Shown: positions 44,904 to 56,893, numbered from the stretch's first letter. The stretch is DNA of 64,000 nucleotides from Dyella tabacisoli (GCF_003350925.1 NZ_KZ857179.1:134848-198847), one strand, 5' to 3'. Program-made: numbers and translations. The notes: generated by a model not told the origin, from the sequence alone.

Positions 44904-47900
44904 ATGGGATTCTCGACCCTTTTTATTCGCCGGCCGATCGCTACATCGCTACTGATGGTGGCGGTGATGTTGCTCGGCATTCTTGGCTATCGCCAGCTAC
45001 CCGTTTCGGCGCTGCCCGAGATCGATGCGCCCAGCCTGGTGGTGACCACGCAATATCCGGGCGCCAGTGCGGCGACCATGGCCTCGCTGGTCACGACGCC
45101 GCTGGAGCGCAACCTGGGCCAGATCTCCGGCCTGAGCATGATGACCTCCGATTCGTCGGCGGGCCTGTCTACCATCGTGCTGCAGTTCGCCATGGATCGC
45201 GACATCGATATCGCGGCGCAGGATGTGCAGGCGGCGATCAGCCAGGCGCGCGGCACCTTGCCCAGCACGCTGCCGTATCCGCCGGTGTACAACCGCGTCA
45301 ATCCGGCGGATGCGCCGATTCTCACGCTCAAGCTCACCTCCGACAGCCTGCCGCTGCGCGACGTGAACAACTACGCCGACTCGATCCTGGCGCAGAAGCT
45401 GTCGCAAGTGCAGGGCGTCGGCCTGGTGTCCATCGCCGGCAACGTACGCCCGGCGGTGCGTGTACAGGTGAATCCGGCGCAGCTCGCCAACCTTGGCCTG
45501 ACCATGGAGGACGTGCGCAGCGCGCTCACCCAGGCCAATGTGAATGCGCCCAAGGGCACATTGAATGGCGCCACTCAGTCTTACAGCATCGGCACCAACG
45601 ACCAGTTGGCGGATGCGGCGGACTACAAGAAAACCATCATCTCCTACAAGAACAATGCGCCGGTGCGTCTGTCCGATGTCGCCTCGGTGATCGATGGCGT
45701 AGAAAACGATCAGCTCGCCGCATGGGCCAACGGCAAGCCCGCGGTATTGCTGGATATTCGCCGCCAGCCGGGCGCGAACATCGTGCAGACGGTGCAGCAG
45801 ATCCGCAACGTGCTGCCGCAATTGCAAAGCGTGCTGCCGGCCGACGTGCATCTGGACGTCTTCGCCGACCGCACCATTACCATCCGCGCCTCCGTGGAGG
45901 ATGTGCAGTTCACCTTGATCCTCACCATCTTCCTGGTGGTGGCGGTGATCTTTGTGTTCCTGCGCCGCTTGTGGGCGACCATCATTCCCTCGGTGGCCGT
46001 ACCGCTGTCGCTGATGGGTACGTTCGGCGTGATGGCCTTCACCGGCATGTCGCTGGATAACCTCTCGCTGATGGCGTTGACGGTGGCGACCGGCTTCGTG
46101 GTCGACGATGCGATCGTGATGATCGAAAACATCGTGCGCTATATCGAGCAAGGCAAGGACGGCAAAGAGGCCGCCGAAACCGGCGCCAAGGAAATCGGCT
46201 TTACCGTGCTGTCATTGACGGTATCGCTGGTGGCGGTGTTCCTGCCGCTGCTGTTGATGCCCGGTGTCACCGGCCGCTTGTTCCATGAGTTCGCCTGGGT
46301 GTTGACCATCGCGGTGACGATTTCGATGCTGGTGTCGCTGACGCTGACACCGATGATGTGCGCCTACCTGCTCAAGCCCGATTCGCTGCCCGAGGGCGAC
46401 GATATTCACGAGCGGCATGCGGCGGCCGGCAAACAGAATCTGTGGACGCGTACCGTCGGTCTTTACGAGCGCACGCTGGACTGGGTGCTCGACCACCAAC
46501 GCCTCACCATCACGGTGGCTGCGATCACGGTGGTGGTCACGGTGTTCCTCTACATCACGATTCCAAAGGGGCTGCTGCCAGAACAGGACACCGGCCTGGT
46601 TACCGGTGTGGTTCAGGCCGACCAGAACGTGGCTTTCCCGCAGATGGAGCAGCGCACCAAGGCGGTGGCGGATGCCTTGCAAAAGGATCCAGCCGTTACC
46701 GGTGTGGCGGCCTTTATTGGTGCCGGCTCGATCAATCCGACCTTGAACCAGGGCCAGCTCAGCATCGTCTTGAAAGCGCGCGGCGAACGCGGCGGTCTCG
46801 ACGAAGTGTTGCCGCGCTTGCAGCATGCCGTGGCCGGGATTCCCGGTGTGGCGCTGTATCTGAAGCCGGTGCAGGACGTGACACTCGATAGCCGCGTCTC
46901 CGCCACCGAATACCAGTACTCGATGTCGGACGTGAACTCGGCCGAGCTGAGCCAGTACGCGAATCAGATGACCCAGGCGCTGCGTCAGCGTCCCGAGCTG
47001 GCCGACGTCGACAATAACCTCGCCGATCAGGGCACCGCGCTCAAGCTGACCATCGATCGCGAGAAAGCCAGCCGCCTCGGCGTGCCGGTGCAAACCATCG
47101 ACGACACGCTATACGACTCGTTCGGTCAGCGGCAGATTTCCACCATCTTCACCCAGCTCAACCAGTACCGCGTGGTGCTGGAAGTGGCGCCGCAATTTCG
47201 CACCAGCTCGGCGCTGCTGAACCAGCTTACGGTGAAGAGCAACGGCAGCGGCGCGCTCACCGGCAGCAACGCCACCAGCTTCGGTCAGGCCGCTTCGAGC
47301 AATTCCTCCACCAGCACCGGCCTCAGTGTCGCCAATACCGGCATTGTGCTTGGCGCCGGCGGCACGATTCCGCTGGCTTCGCTGGCGACGGCGGAGATCA
47401 CCAATGCACCGCTGGTGGTCAGTCATCAGCAGCAACTGCCGGCGGTGACCTTGTCGTTCAATCTGGCGCAGGGCTATTCGCTGTCGGATGCGGTGAAGGC
47501 GGTTCATGAGGTGGAAGCGCAGGTCAACTTCCCACCGCAGGTGCGCGGCCAGTTTGTCGGCAAGGCGGCGGAGTTCTCGTCCTCGCTGGGCGATGAGGTA
47601 CTGCTGTTGCTCGCCGCCATCGTCGTCATCTACATCGTGCTGGGCGTGTTGTACGAGAGCTATATTCACCCGCTGACCATCATCTCCACCCTGCCGCCGG
47701 CCGGCGTGGGCGCGTTGTTGGCGCTGATTCTCTGCGGCATGAGCCTATCGGTGGATGGCATCGTCGGCATCGTGTTGCTGATCGGTATCGTCAAGAAGAA
47801 CGCGATCATGATGATCGACTTCGCGATCGAGGCGCAGCGCAACGGCATGAAACCGCGCGAAGCGATTCACCGCGCCTGCTTGCTGCGCTTCCGTCCGATC

Positions 47901-48140
47901 ATGATGACCACCGCGGCGGCCATGCTGGGCGCATTGCCGCTGGCTTTGGGCAACGGTATCGGCGCCGAGTTGCGGCGTCCGCTAGGTGTTTCGATCGTCG
48001 GCGGCCTGCTGCTTTCGCAGTTGGTGACGTTGTACACGACGCCGGTGATTTACCTCTATATGGAGCGGTTCTCGGACTGGCTGCGATTGCGCCGCGAACG
48101 TCGCGAGGTAACTCGCGACGCGGCGCGAGGCATGGCGTGA
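44904..48140 (+). CDS. mdtB: RND multidrug efflux permease (MdtB-like)
   Basis: 1078 aa inner-membrane proton/drug antiporter with 12 membrane helices and two large periplasmic loops. N-terminus MGFSTLFIRRPIATSLLMVA is the HAE-1 signature. Proton relay: Asp pair in VVDDAIVMIENIV (TM4) and Lys in GIVKKNAIMMIDFA (TM10). Follows mdtA by 98 bases. MdtB and MdtC form a heterotrimer in E. coli, and both permeases are present here. Confidence 0.93.
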   Translation: MGFSTLFIRRPIATSLLMVAVMLLGILGYRQLPVSALPEIDAPSLVVTTQYPGASAATMASLVTTPLERNLGQISGLSMMTSDSSAGLSTIVLQFAMDRDIDIAAQDVQAAISQARGTLPSTLPYPPVYNRVNPADAPILTLKLTSDSLPLRDVNNYADSILAQKLSQVQGVGLVSIAGNVRPAVRVQVNPAQLANLGLTMEDVRSALTQANVNAPKGTLNGATQSYSIGTNDQLADAADYKKTIISYKNNAPVRLSDVASVIDGVENDQLAAWANGKPAVLLDIRRQPGANIVQTVQQIRNVLPQLQSVLPADVHLDVFADRTITIRASVEDVQFTLILTIFLVVAVIFVFLRRLWATIIPSVAVPLSLMGTFGVMAFTGMSLDNLSLMALTVATGFVVDDAIVMIENIVRYIEQGKDGKEAAETGAKEIGFTVLSLTVSLVAVFLPLLLMPGVTGRLFHEFAWVLTIAVTISMLVSLTLTPMMCAYLLKPDSLPEGDDIHERHAAAGKQNLWTRTVGLYERTLDWVLDHQRLTITVAAITVVVTVFLYITIPKGLLPEQDTGLVTGVVQADQNVAFPQMEQRTKAVADALQKDPAVTGVAAFIGAGSINPTLNQGQLSIVLKARGERGGLDEVLPRLQHAVAGIPGVALYLKPVQDVTLDSRVSATEYQYSMSDVNSAELSQYANQMTQALRQRPELADVDNNLADQGTALKLTIDREKASRLGVPVQTIDDTLYDSFGQRQISTIFTQLNQYRVVLEVAPQFRTSSALLNQLTVKSNGSGALTGSNATSFGQAASSNSSTSTGLSVANTGIVLGAGGTIPLASLATAEITNAPLVVSHQQQLPAVTLSFNLAQGYSLSDAVKAVHEVEAQVNFPPQVRGQFVGKAAEFSSSLGDEVLLLLAAIVVIYIVLGVLYESYIHPLTIISTLPPAGVGALLALILCGMSLSVDGIVGIVLLIGIVKKNAIMMIDFAIEAQRNGMKPREAIHRACLLRFRPIMMTTAAAMLGALPLALGNGIGAELRRPLGVSIVGGLLLSQLVTLYTTPVIYLYMERFSDWLRLRRERREVTRDAARGMA

Positions 48141-48175
48141 CCGAACGGTTTCGAGGATGGATGGCTGAACGAATG

Positions 48176-48207
48176 AAAGGGGCGCGGCTGAACAGCCGCG
48201 CCCCTTT
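48176..48207. terminator. Strong hairpin between mdtB and mdtC
   Basis: 14-bp perfect stem AAAGGGGCGCGGCT-GAAC-AGCCGCGCCCCTTT, 36 bases after the mdtB stop within a 255-base gap. There is no T run beyond the TTT in the stem. May cause partial termination or stabilise the mdtAB part of the mRNA. Confidence 0.6.
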
Positions 48208-48395
48208 CGGCGTAGTAGAGAATCAACCGTTTCCATCGACGCCCGTTGAGTGGATCATGGGTCCCGGATCCGTTTGTCCCGGCCATCGCACTAGCGATGC
48301 CGGCCGCTTCAAGTCATCGCCATGCCGGCTCTGCTGGGTCGGTTCTTGTCTGACCGGGCCAACCATGCCGGCGGCTCTCGCGTAATGTTGATCGC

Positions 48396-51300
48396 ATGAA
48401 TATTTCCGGCCCCTTCATCCGCCGTCCGATCGGAACCTCGCTGCTGGCGATCGGTATCTTTGTCGTCGGCTTGATCTGTTACACGCTGTTGCCGGTGGCC
48501 GCGTTGCCGAACATGCAGTTTCCGGTGATCTTCGTGCAGGCCAGTCAGCCGGGCGCCAGTGCCGAAAACATGGCATCCACCGTGGCCGCGCCGCTGGAGC
48601 GTCACCTGGGCCAGGTGGCGGGTATCGACACCATGCGCTCCAACAGTTCGCTGGGCAGCACGCAGGTGTTCTTGATGTTCAACACGGCGCGCAACCTCGA
48701 TGCCGCCGCGCGCGACGTGCAGGCGGCGATCAATGCTTCCGCGCCGGATTTGCCGCCCGGCCTGAACACGCTGCCGAGCTATCAGAAAGCCAATCCGAAC
48801 GACGACCCGATCATCGCCTTCGCGCTGACCTCCGAGACGCAGTCGGCGCGCGATCTCTATGACGTGGCCGACTCCTTGCTGGCGCAGCGCCTGCGGCAGC
48901 TCAACGGGGTCTCCTCGGTGGACATTCTCGGTGCGGCGACGCCGGCGATTCGCGTCGATGTCAACCTGCGCGCGCTCAATGCGATGGGCTTGTCGCCGGA
49001 CCAGTTGCGCAACGCGCTCACCGCCGCCAATGTCACTTCGCCACAGGGCTTTTTGTCCAACGGCGTGACCACCATGGCGGTCACTGCCAACGATGCCCTG
49101 CATACCGCGGATGACTTCGCCAAGCTGGTGGTCGCGTCGAGCAAGGGCATCCCGGTGCGTCTGTCCGATGTGGCGAATGTCTACGAAGGGCAGCAAGATG
49201 CGTATCAGGTCGCCTGGTTCCACGGTAAACCGGCGATCCTGATGTACGTCTATCGTCAGTCGAACGCGAATATGATCGAGACGGTGGACCGGGTGAAGGC
49301 CGAGGTGCCCCTATTGCGCGGCTACTTGCAGCCCGGTACCACGCTGACGCCGTATTTCGACGGCACGCCGACCATCCGCGCGTCGCTGAGCGAAGTACAG
49401 ATGACGCTGCTTATCAGTCTGCTGATGGTGATGCTGACCATGGCGCTGTTCCTGCGTCGTCTCGCACCTACGCTGATCGCTACCGCCGCGGTGCCGCTGT
49501 CGCTGGCCGGCGCGGCGATGATTATGTACATCCTCGGCTTCACCCTTAACAACCTGACCTTGCTGGCCTTGCTGATCTCGATCGGTTTCGTGGTCGACGA
49601 TGCCATCGTGGTGATCGAAAACATCGTTCGCCATATCGATCAGGGCATGACGCGCATGCAGGCCGCGCTGGTCGGTGCGCGCGAGATCGGCTTCACCATC
49701 GTGTCGATCACTGCCTCGCTGATTGCCGTGTTCATCCCGTTGCTTTTCATGGGCGGCATCATCGGCCTGTTCTTCAAGGAGTTCACGATCACCCTGGTAG
49801 CGGCCATCGCCGTATCCGCGGTGGTGTCGCTCACGCTCACCTCGTCGCTGTGCGGACATTTTCTTGAGGGCCATCTGGACGACAAGCCCACGTCGCGTCT
49901 CGGCATGGCATTGGAATCGTTTCAGGCCGGCATGTTGAAGGTGTATTCGACCGCGCTGAATTTTTCGTTGCGCCACGCGCTGGCCTTCGCGTTGACGCCG
50001 TTGGTGCTGATCGCGCTGACGATTGCCTTGTTCTTTACGGTCAAGACCGGCCTGTTTCCGCCGCAAGACACTGGTTTGATCCGTGGTCGCGCCACCTCCG
50101 GTGCCACCGTGTCGTTCCAGAATTCGGTCGAGCGCCAGCAGCGGCTTATCAATATGCTGCTGCTGGATCACGACGTTGCCAATGTGGGTTCACGCCTCGG
50201 CAGCAGCCGCCAAGGCGCGTCGGGTACGTTCGACATCGAACTCAAGACCCATGCACAAGGCCGCAAGGACGATACCTTCACTGTGTTGGCGCGGCTGAGC
50301 GCCAAAGCGGCGCGTTACCCCGACCTCAACGTGCGCTTGCGACCGATCCAGGATCTGCCCAGCTTTGGCGGCGGCGGCTCCGGCCAGGGCGCGCAGTATC
50401 AGGTGTCGCTGCAGGGCGATGACGCGGCCCAATTGCAGGAGTGGCTGCCCAAGCTCGTCGCCGAGGTGAAGAAGAATCCCAAGCTGCAAGATGTGGGCAG
50501 CGATGTCGATGATGCCGGCATGCAGCAGAACATCGTGATCGACCGCGATAAGGCAGCGCGCCTGGGCGTTTCGATCGGCGCTGTCGATGCCGCGCTGTAC
50601 GACGCCTTTGGCCAGCGCTCCGTCGGTACGATTTATTCCGATCTCAATCAATACAAAGTGGTGGTGAACGCGCTGCCCAACCAGACCGCGACACCCGAGG
50701 CGCTCGATCGCATCTACGTGGCGAACAGCAAAGGCAAGATGGTGCCGATTTCTTCATTCGCACAGCAGCAGCCGGGCCTCGCACCGACACAGATCGCGCA
50801 CGAAAACCAATACACCACGATGAGCATGAGCTTCAATCTCGCACCGAATGTCAGCATGGGCGAGGCACTGCAAATCATCCAGGCCACGGCTTCAAGTATG
50901 CGCATGCCCGGCGGTATCAGGGTTAATGTCGGCGGTGATTTTCGTCGCTTCCAGCAATCGCAGAGCGGCATGCTGTGGCTGCTGCTTGGCGCTATCGTCA
51001 CCGTCTATATCGTGCTGGGCATCTTGTACGAGAGCCTGATCCATCCGGTAACCATTCTCTCCACCTTGCCCGCCGCCGGCGTCGGTGCGCTGCTGGCGCT
51101 GTGGGTCACCCATACCGAATTGTCGATGGTTGCGCAGATCGCGCTGGTGCTGTTGATCGGCATCGTCAAGAAGAACGCGATCATGATGATCGACTTCGCC
51201 CTGGTGGCCCAGCGCGAGCACGGCATGCCGGCGCTGGAGGCCGTGCGCGAAGCCTGCGTGGTGCGCTTCCGTCCGATCATGATGACCACCATGGTGGCGA

Positions 51301-51518
51301 TTCTCGCCGCCTTGCCGATCGCGATCGGCCTGGGCGAGGGCTCCGAATTGCGCCGGCCGCTAGGTATCGCGCTGATCGGCGGCCTGATTATTTCGCAAAG
51401 CCTGACCCTTCTCAGCACCCCGGCGCTTTATGTGATCTTCTCGTGCCTGGCCGAGCGCATGAAAAGCTGGCGTGCCCGTCGCCGCGGGCACAGGCTGGCG
51501 CTGGCACGGCCTTCTTAA
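48396..51518 (+). CDS. mdtC: RND multidrug efflux permease (MdtC-like)
   Basis: 1040 aa, second HAE-1 permease of the operon. N-terminus MNISGPFIRRPIGTSLLAIG; proton relay VVDDAIVVIENIV in TM4 and GIVKKNAIMMIDFA in TM10. Same topology as MdtB. The ATG is 255 bases after mdtB, an unusually wide gap holding a strong hairpin. Its TAA stop (51516-51518) is immediately followed by the inverted-repeat end GAGCCTG of a MITE-like element. Confidence 0.93.
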   Translation: MNISGPFIRRPIGTSLLAIGIFVVGLICYTLLPVAALPNMQFPVIFVQASQPGASAENMASTVAAPLERHLGQVAGIDTMRSNSSLGSTQVFLMFNTARNLDAAARDVQAAINASAPDLPPGLNTLPSYQKANPNDDPIIAFALTSETQSARDLYDVADSLLAQRLRQLNGVSSVDILGAATPAIRVDVNLRALNAMGLSPDQLRNALTAANVTSPQGFLSNGVTTMAVTANDALHTADDFAKLVVASSKGIPVRLSDVANVYEGQQDAYQVAWFHGKPAILMYVYRQSNANMIETVDRVKAEVPLLRGYLQPGTTLTPYFDGTPTIRASLSEVQMTLLISLLMVMLTMALFLRRLAPTLIATAAVPLSLAGAAMIMYILGFTLNNLTLLALLISIGFVVDDAIVVIENIVRHIDQGMTRMQAALVGAREIGFTIVSITASLIAVFIPLLFMGGIIGLFFKEFTITLVAAIAVSAVVSLTLTSSLCGHFLEGHLDDKPTSRLGMALESFQAGMLKVYSTALNFSLRHALAFALTPLVLIALTIALFFTVKTGLFPPQDTGLIRGRATSGATVSFQNSVERQQRLINMLLLDHDVANVGSRLGSSRQGASGTFDIELKTHAQGRKDDTFTVLARLSAKAARYPDLNVRLRPIQDLPSFGGGGSGQGAQYQVSLQGDDAAQLQEWLPKLVAEVKKNPKLQDVGSDVDDAGMQQNIVIDRDKAARLGVSIGAVDAALYDAFGQRSVGTIYSDLNQYKVVVNALPNQTATPEALDRIYVANSKGKMVPISSFAQQQPGLAPTQIAHENQYTTMSMSFNLAPNVSMGEALQIIQATASSMRMPGGIRVNVGGDFRRFQQSQSGMLWLLLGAIVTVYIVLGILYESLIHPVTILSTLPAAGVGALLALWVTHTELSMVAQIALVLLIGIVKKNAIMMIDFALVAQREHGMPALEAVREACVVRFRPIMMTTMVAILAALPIAIGLGEGSELRRPLGIALIGGLIISQSLTLLSTPALYVIFSCLAERMKSWRARRRGHRLALARPS

Positions 51519-51677
51519 GAGCCTGTCAAAGTCTCCCCGGCCCGAAGGGTTGAGCCGCTGTGGCCGCCACGCGCCAGCGCGCGGCTTGACCTGACAGCCA
51601 CAGGCGCTGCGCCACGCACTACCACCTGACGGCCACAGTGGCTCAACGCGGGCTACGGGGAGATTTTGAACAGGCTC
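51519..51677. mobile_element. MITE-like element with GAGCCTG(T)TCAAA terminal inverted repeats
   Basis: About 159 bases. Left end GAGCCTGTCAAAGTCTCCCC and right end (reverse) GAGCCTGTTCAAAATCTCCC pair over about 22 bases with two differences. Flanked by TTAA on the left and TTTAA on the right, a possible target duplication. Internal GCGCCACGCACTACCACCTG also occurs at 56803. Similar single ends abut the stop codons of chrA (58138) and the aldo/keto reductase (61115). Confidence 0.75.
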
Positions 51678-51753
51678 TTTAAGGTCCACGTCACGTATCG
51701 TTAACGATAGTCCCGGTATCTGTGTAGGTTCATACGGGATGGAGGAGCGTGCG

Positions 51754-52044
51754 ATGGGCAACGAGACCGAGAAACCCGATTTTTCCAATGTGCAGGGCGG
51801 TGCGGAATCAGCGCCGGCAGCGGCACCGGATTTCAGCAATGTGCAGGGTGGCTCGGCGTCCGCGCCCGCCGCTGGAGTGCAAACCTATACCGTTGTCCCC
51901 GGCGACAGCCTCTCCAAGATAGCCAAGCAGGTCTACGGCAATGCCAACGACTGGAAGCGCATCTTCGAGGCCAACCGCGATCAGCTCAGCGACCCCGACC
52001 GGATCAAACCCGGCCAGATACTGACAATTCCCACCGACCAGTGA
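51754..52044 (+). CDS. Small LysM-domain protein
   Basis: 96 aa from ATG 51754, with GGAGGAG 6 bases upstream (an ATG at 51739 precedes that site and is excluded). N-terminal half is two copies of [15 protein letters not shown] (about residues 8-40), C-terminal half one LysM module ([20 protein letters not shown].. [10 protein letters not shown]). LysM binds peptidoglycan sugars. No signal peptide, so it may act in the cytoplasm or be exported otherwise; E. coli Kbp/YgaU has similar size and also lacks one. The stop lies 14 bases before the next start. Confidence 0.85.
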   Translation: MGNETEKPDFSNVQGGAESAPAAAPDFSNVQGGSASAPAAGVQTYTVVPGDSLSKIAKQVYGNANDWKRIFEANRDQLSDPDRIKPGQILTIPTDQ

Positions 52045-52058
52045 ACAGGAGGAATGCT

Positions 52059-52556
52059 ATGAAGCTTGTCCGCCAACCCTTGATATATGCCGTGTCATTG
52101 GTCGCGGTGCTCGCCTTGAGCGCATGCGGCAAGAAAGAAGCAGAAACAACCCCTGCACCGACACCGCCCGCCGCAGCACATACCGCGCCGGCACCAGCCG
52201 CCGCACCCGCCGCCGCACCCGCCGCCGCCGCACCAGCCCCCATCAGCGTAGCCTCGGTCGAGCTGGGCAGCGGTGTCGACATCAATCAGAAGGTCACTAC
52301 GCCGTCGAGCACCTTCTCGCCGAAAGACACCATCTACGCTTCGGTCGCCACCACGGGTAGCGGCAGCGGCAAGCTGGATGCCAAGTGGACCTTCCAAGGT
52401 GGCCAGACGGTGCACGAGGAAAGCTCAAACTTCACCGCACCTGCCAACACCTCCTTTCGTATCAACAAGCCGGACGGTTGGCCGGCGGGCAACTACAAGC
52501 TTGAGATTTCGTTGAACGGCCAGTCCGCCGCCAGCAAGGATTTCTCGGTTAAATAA
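52059..52556 (+). CDS. Lipoprotein with Ala/Pro-rich linker, paralogue of the one at 25279
   Basis: 165 aa; AGGAGG lies about 6 bases before ATG 52059. Lipobox LSAC near residues 20-23, a linker of Ala-Pro repeats, then a beta domain with FSPKDTIYASVATTGSGSG, DAKWTFQGGQTV and WPAGNYKLEISLNGQSA. The same blocks occur in the lipoprotein at 25279. Co-transcribed with the LysM protein, suggesting a cell-envelope role. Confidence 0.82.
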   Translation: MKLVRQPLIYAVSLVAVLALSACGKKEAETTPAPTPPAAAHTAPAPAAAPAAAPAAAAPAPISVASVELGSGVDINQKVTTPSSTFSPKDTIYASVATTGSGSGKLDAKWTFQGGQTVHEESSNFTAPANTSFRINKPDGWPAGNYKLEISLNGQSAASKDFSVK

Positions 52557-52573
52557 AGCGGCCTGTCGTAAAT

Positions 52574-52607
52574 AAAAAAGAGCGCGGCCATGCCGCGCTC
52601 TTTTTTT
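52574..52607. terminator. Bidirectional rho-independent terminator
   Basis: A run, stem GAGCGCGGC-CAT-GCCGCGCTC (52580-52600), then seven T. Ends the LysM/lipoprotein transcript and the convergent gene at 52629. Confidence 0.93.
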
Positions 52608-52628
52608 ATGAGGGCTTCAAGTACGGCC

Positions 52629-52997
52629 TTATACCAGTGCCGGCTCCAGGTAGAGCGACATGCCGGTGCTGTGCCGAAAGCGTTCGGCCAGCCGGACCCG
52701 CTCTATCCCCAGCTCGACTGGTTCATGCCCGATGCCGCGTAGTTCCACATAGCGCAGCACGGCCTGGCTGGCCAGATGCACACCAGGCACTTCGGAGCGC
52801 CGACGGCTGTCGCCCTGCCAGAACACGGCGACCCAGCCTTCCTCCTGCTCGGCATGCGATTCGTCGAGCGGCATGATGAGGCTACCGTCGATCAGCGATA
52901 GCGCGCATTCGTATCCATCGGCATGCTGATAGGTATACAGCGGCTGCAACTGCGCGATGAAATCGACGATGCGTTGGCTCAATCCGCTCATGGGCAT
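52629..52997 (-). CDS. Hypothetical cytoplasmic protein
   Basis: 122 aa from ATG 52997 (ATG 52991 equally possible; no clear ribosome binding site for either). No signal peptide or membrane segment. Contains LQPLYTYQHADGYECALSLI, DESHAEQEEGWVAVFW and SLYLEPALV; a small alpha/beta protein is likely. Family not recognised. Followed by a good terminator. Confidence 0.6.
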   Translation of the reverse strand: MPMSGLSQRIVDFIAQLQPLYTYQHADGYECALSLIDGSLIMPLDESHAEQEEGWVAVFWQGDSRRRSEVPGVHLASQAVLRYVELRGIGHEPVELGIERVRLAERFRHSTGMSLYLEPALV

Positions 52998-53100
52998 GTT
53001 GTATTCGTAGCTACCGTGGGGACGGTGGGGGGCGGCAGCATAAGCGAAAGGATGGTGAGCATCGCGTGCACAGGGCACGTTTTTGCGGGCACGCCGGGTC

Positions 53101-53769
53101 TCAATTCAACCCTTTGGCTTCCCAACCCTCGCTGGTCAGCTTCACGCCATGGGATTGTTCTTTGCTGTTTGCGCCTTCGATGATCGGCCCGACATAGGGG
53201 AAACCTGCCAGGAACTCCGGTTTCTTCGCCCAGTCGGCCAGGTCGTCGATCTTGTACAGATACTTCACGTTGGCTTCCTGGTAGTCGCCGAGCTTCATCG
53301 GGCCTTCCCACTTCACGATGTTGGCCAGCGCTTTTTTGCCGTAGCAGAGATCGCCTTGCATGATTTTCTTGCTGCCATTGAGGCCGATTTGCTCCGCCTC
53401 TTTTTCGCGATAGAACTTCTTGCCTTCGGCGGTCAGGGTATAGCGCTTCACCTTGAGCTTCTGGCCGGTCGGCTGATTGGACATAAAGCCAATTTGATCG
53501 ACCTCGGCATCCGCGCCGGCCGCCAGGCCGACCGCCTCAAGCGCGGCCATTTGCCCCGCCGTGCCGGTGGTGATGGTCTTTGCCATCTGTAGATCCATTG
53601 TGGTCAGCTCCACCGGCCATTTATTGAGCCCAAGGCAGAGCTCGCCCTTCTGGTCCAAGTACTGCCCGATGGCGGCGGCAAAATTCTTTTCGCTTACATC
53701 TTGTTTACTGCCGCAGCCTGCGAGAGCGAGGGTGGCGAGTGCGGCGAGGCATAGTCCATTCGTCTTCAT
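53101..53769 (-). CDS. Hypothetical lipoprotein
   Basis: 222 aa. AAGGA 6 bases before ATG 53769. Signal peptide with lipobox LAGC at about 16-19, followed by GSKQDVSEKNFAAAIGQYLD. The rest is a mixed domain with two more Cys (GELCLGLNKWPVEL, GDLCYGKKALANIV) that may pair. I do not recognise a named family. Divergent from the idh gene, with about 240 bases between them in which I see no other feature. Confidence 0.75.
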   Translation of the reverse strand: MKTNGLCLAALATLALAGCGSKQDVSEKNFAAAIGQYLDQKGELCLGLNKWPVELTTMDLQMAKTITTGTAGQMAALEAVGLAAGADAEVDQIGFMSNQPTGQKLKVKRYTLTAEGKKFYREKEAEQIGLNGSKKIMQGDLCYGKKALANIVKWEGPMKLGDYQEANVKYLYKIDDLADWAKKPEFLAGFPYVGPIIEGANSKEQSHGVKLTSEGWEAKGLN

Positions 53770-54012
53770 GATCGTCCTTGGATTGTTTGCATCGCGGGGG
53801 AGTGTCGCAAATTCTTGCGGTAAAGGCCACCTGCATGCGTGCGTAGCCAGAGCCTGTCATTCCGGCGAAAATGCCAGGTCTTGTCTTTCGTGAGCGCGAC
53901 GCCAAGTCTGTCGCGTCCGCCTTCCTGCATTGGAGAGGTTCGTGACTGCCGCGAAACTCTCCACGCTGGCTGCGTTTTCCATCCTGAATTGCTGTAGCAA
54001 AGAGGTCCATGA

Positions 54013-56250
<2,238 letters not shown>

Positions 56251-56289
56251 TTGCCGTCAGGTGAGTTATCCGGCCGTTCAGGCCGAATG

Positions 56290-56316
56290 CGAAGGGGCGC
56301 CGTTGGCGCCCCTTCG
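56290..56316 (+). terminator. Hairpin terminator after the isocitrate dehydrogenase gene
   Basis: 12-bp perfect stem CGAAGGGGCGCC-GTT-GGCGCCCCTTCG, 39 bases after the stop codon; no T run. Confidence 0.7.
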
Positions 56317-56435
56317 TCATGGCGTGTGCGCGGTGGAAGCGGTCGCGTAGCACTAAGCAGTATCCAAGCATTTCCTGCGAAGTTGTCATCTCCTCCCAGA
56401 GCTTTTAAGCGGCTCTAGTTACCGAAGGAATGACC

Positions 56436-56744
56436 ATGCGTAAATCATATTTAGCTTCAATTTTGTTCTGTTTGACGCTGACGGGTGCTGCGCTGACGGC
56501 GCATGCTTCGCCGGCGACCAGCCTCGACGCCAAGGCAGTCGTCAAAATGCCCGAGGCCCGCAATATCGCCTTGAAGGTCTACCCTGGAAAAATCGTCAAG
56601 GAAGAGTTGGAAAAAGAAGCGGGCGGTAGCGGCCTGCGCTACACGTTCGACATCAAGTCCGACGCGGGAACCCATGAGGTCGGTGTAGACGCGAAGGACG
56701 GCAAGATTCTGGAAAATTCGGTCGAAGGTAGTGATAAGGATTGA
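56436..56744 (+). CDS. Small secreted PepSY-domain protein
   Basis: 102 aa. ATG 56436 is chosen over ATG 56430 because AAGGA (56425-56429) directly abuts the latter. Signal peptide to about residue 25 (ALTAHAS), then one PepSY domain: ARNIALKVYPGKIVKEELEKE, YTFDIKSDAGTHEVGVDAKDGKIL. PepSY domains are thought to inhibit proteases or act in periplasmic sensing. Function here unknown. Confidence 0.85.
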   Translation: MRKSYLASILFCLTLTGAALTAHASPATSLDAKAVVKMPEARNIALKVYPGKIVKEELEKEAGGSGLRYTFDIKSDAGTHEVGVDAKDGKILENSVEGSDKD

Positions 56745-56769
56745 TAGCAAGGATTTACCGCGCGACCAG

Positions 56770-56870
56770 CTTGCCGGCTCATCGAATTTAGCCGCCAAGC
56801 TGGCGCCACGCACTACCACCTGGCAGCCACTCAACGACAACGCGGGCTACGCGAATAGCGTGAACAGGCC
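56770..56870. repeat. Degenerate relative of the 51519 element
   Basis: Shares GCGCCACGCACTACCACCTG (56803-56822), CAACGCGGGCTACG and the end TGAACAGGC (56861-56869) with the element at 51519; the left terminal repeat is not recognisable. Lies between the PepSY gene and chrA. Confidence 0.65.
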
Positions 56871-56893
56871 CTAGGGATGTTCTGATCTCTGAC

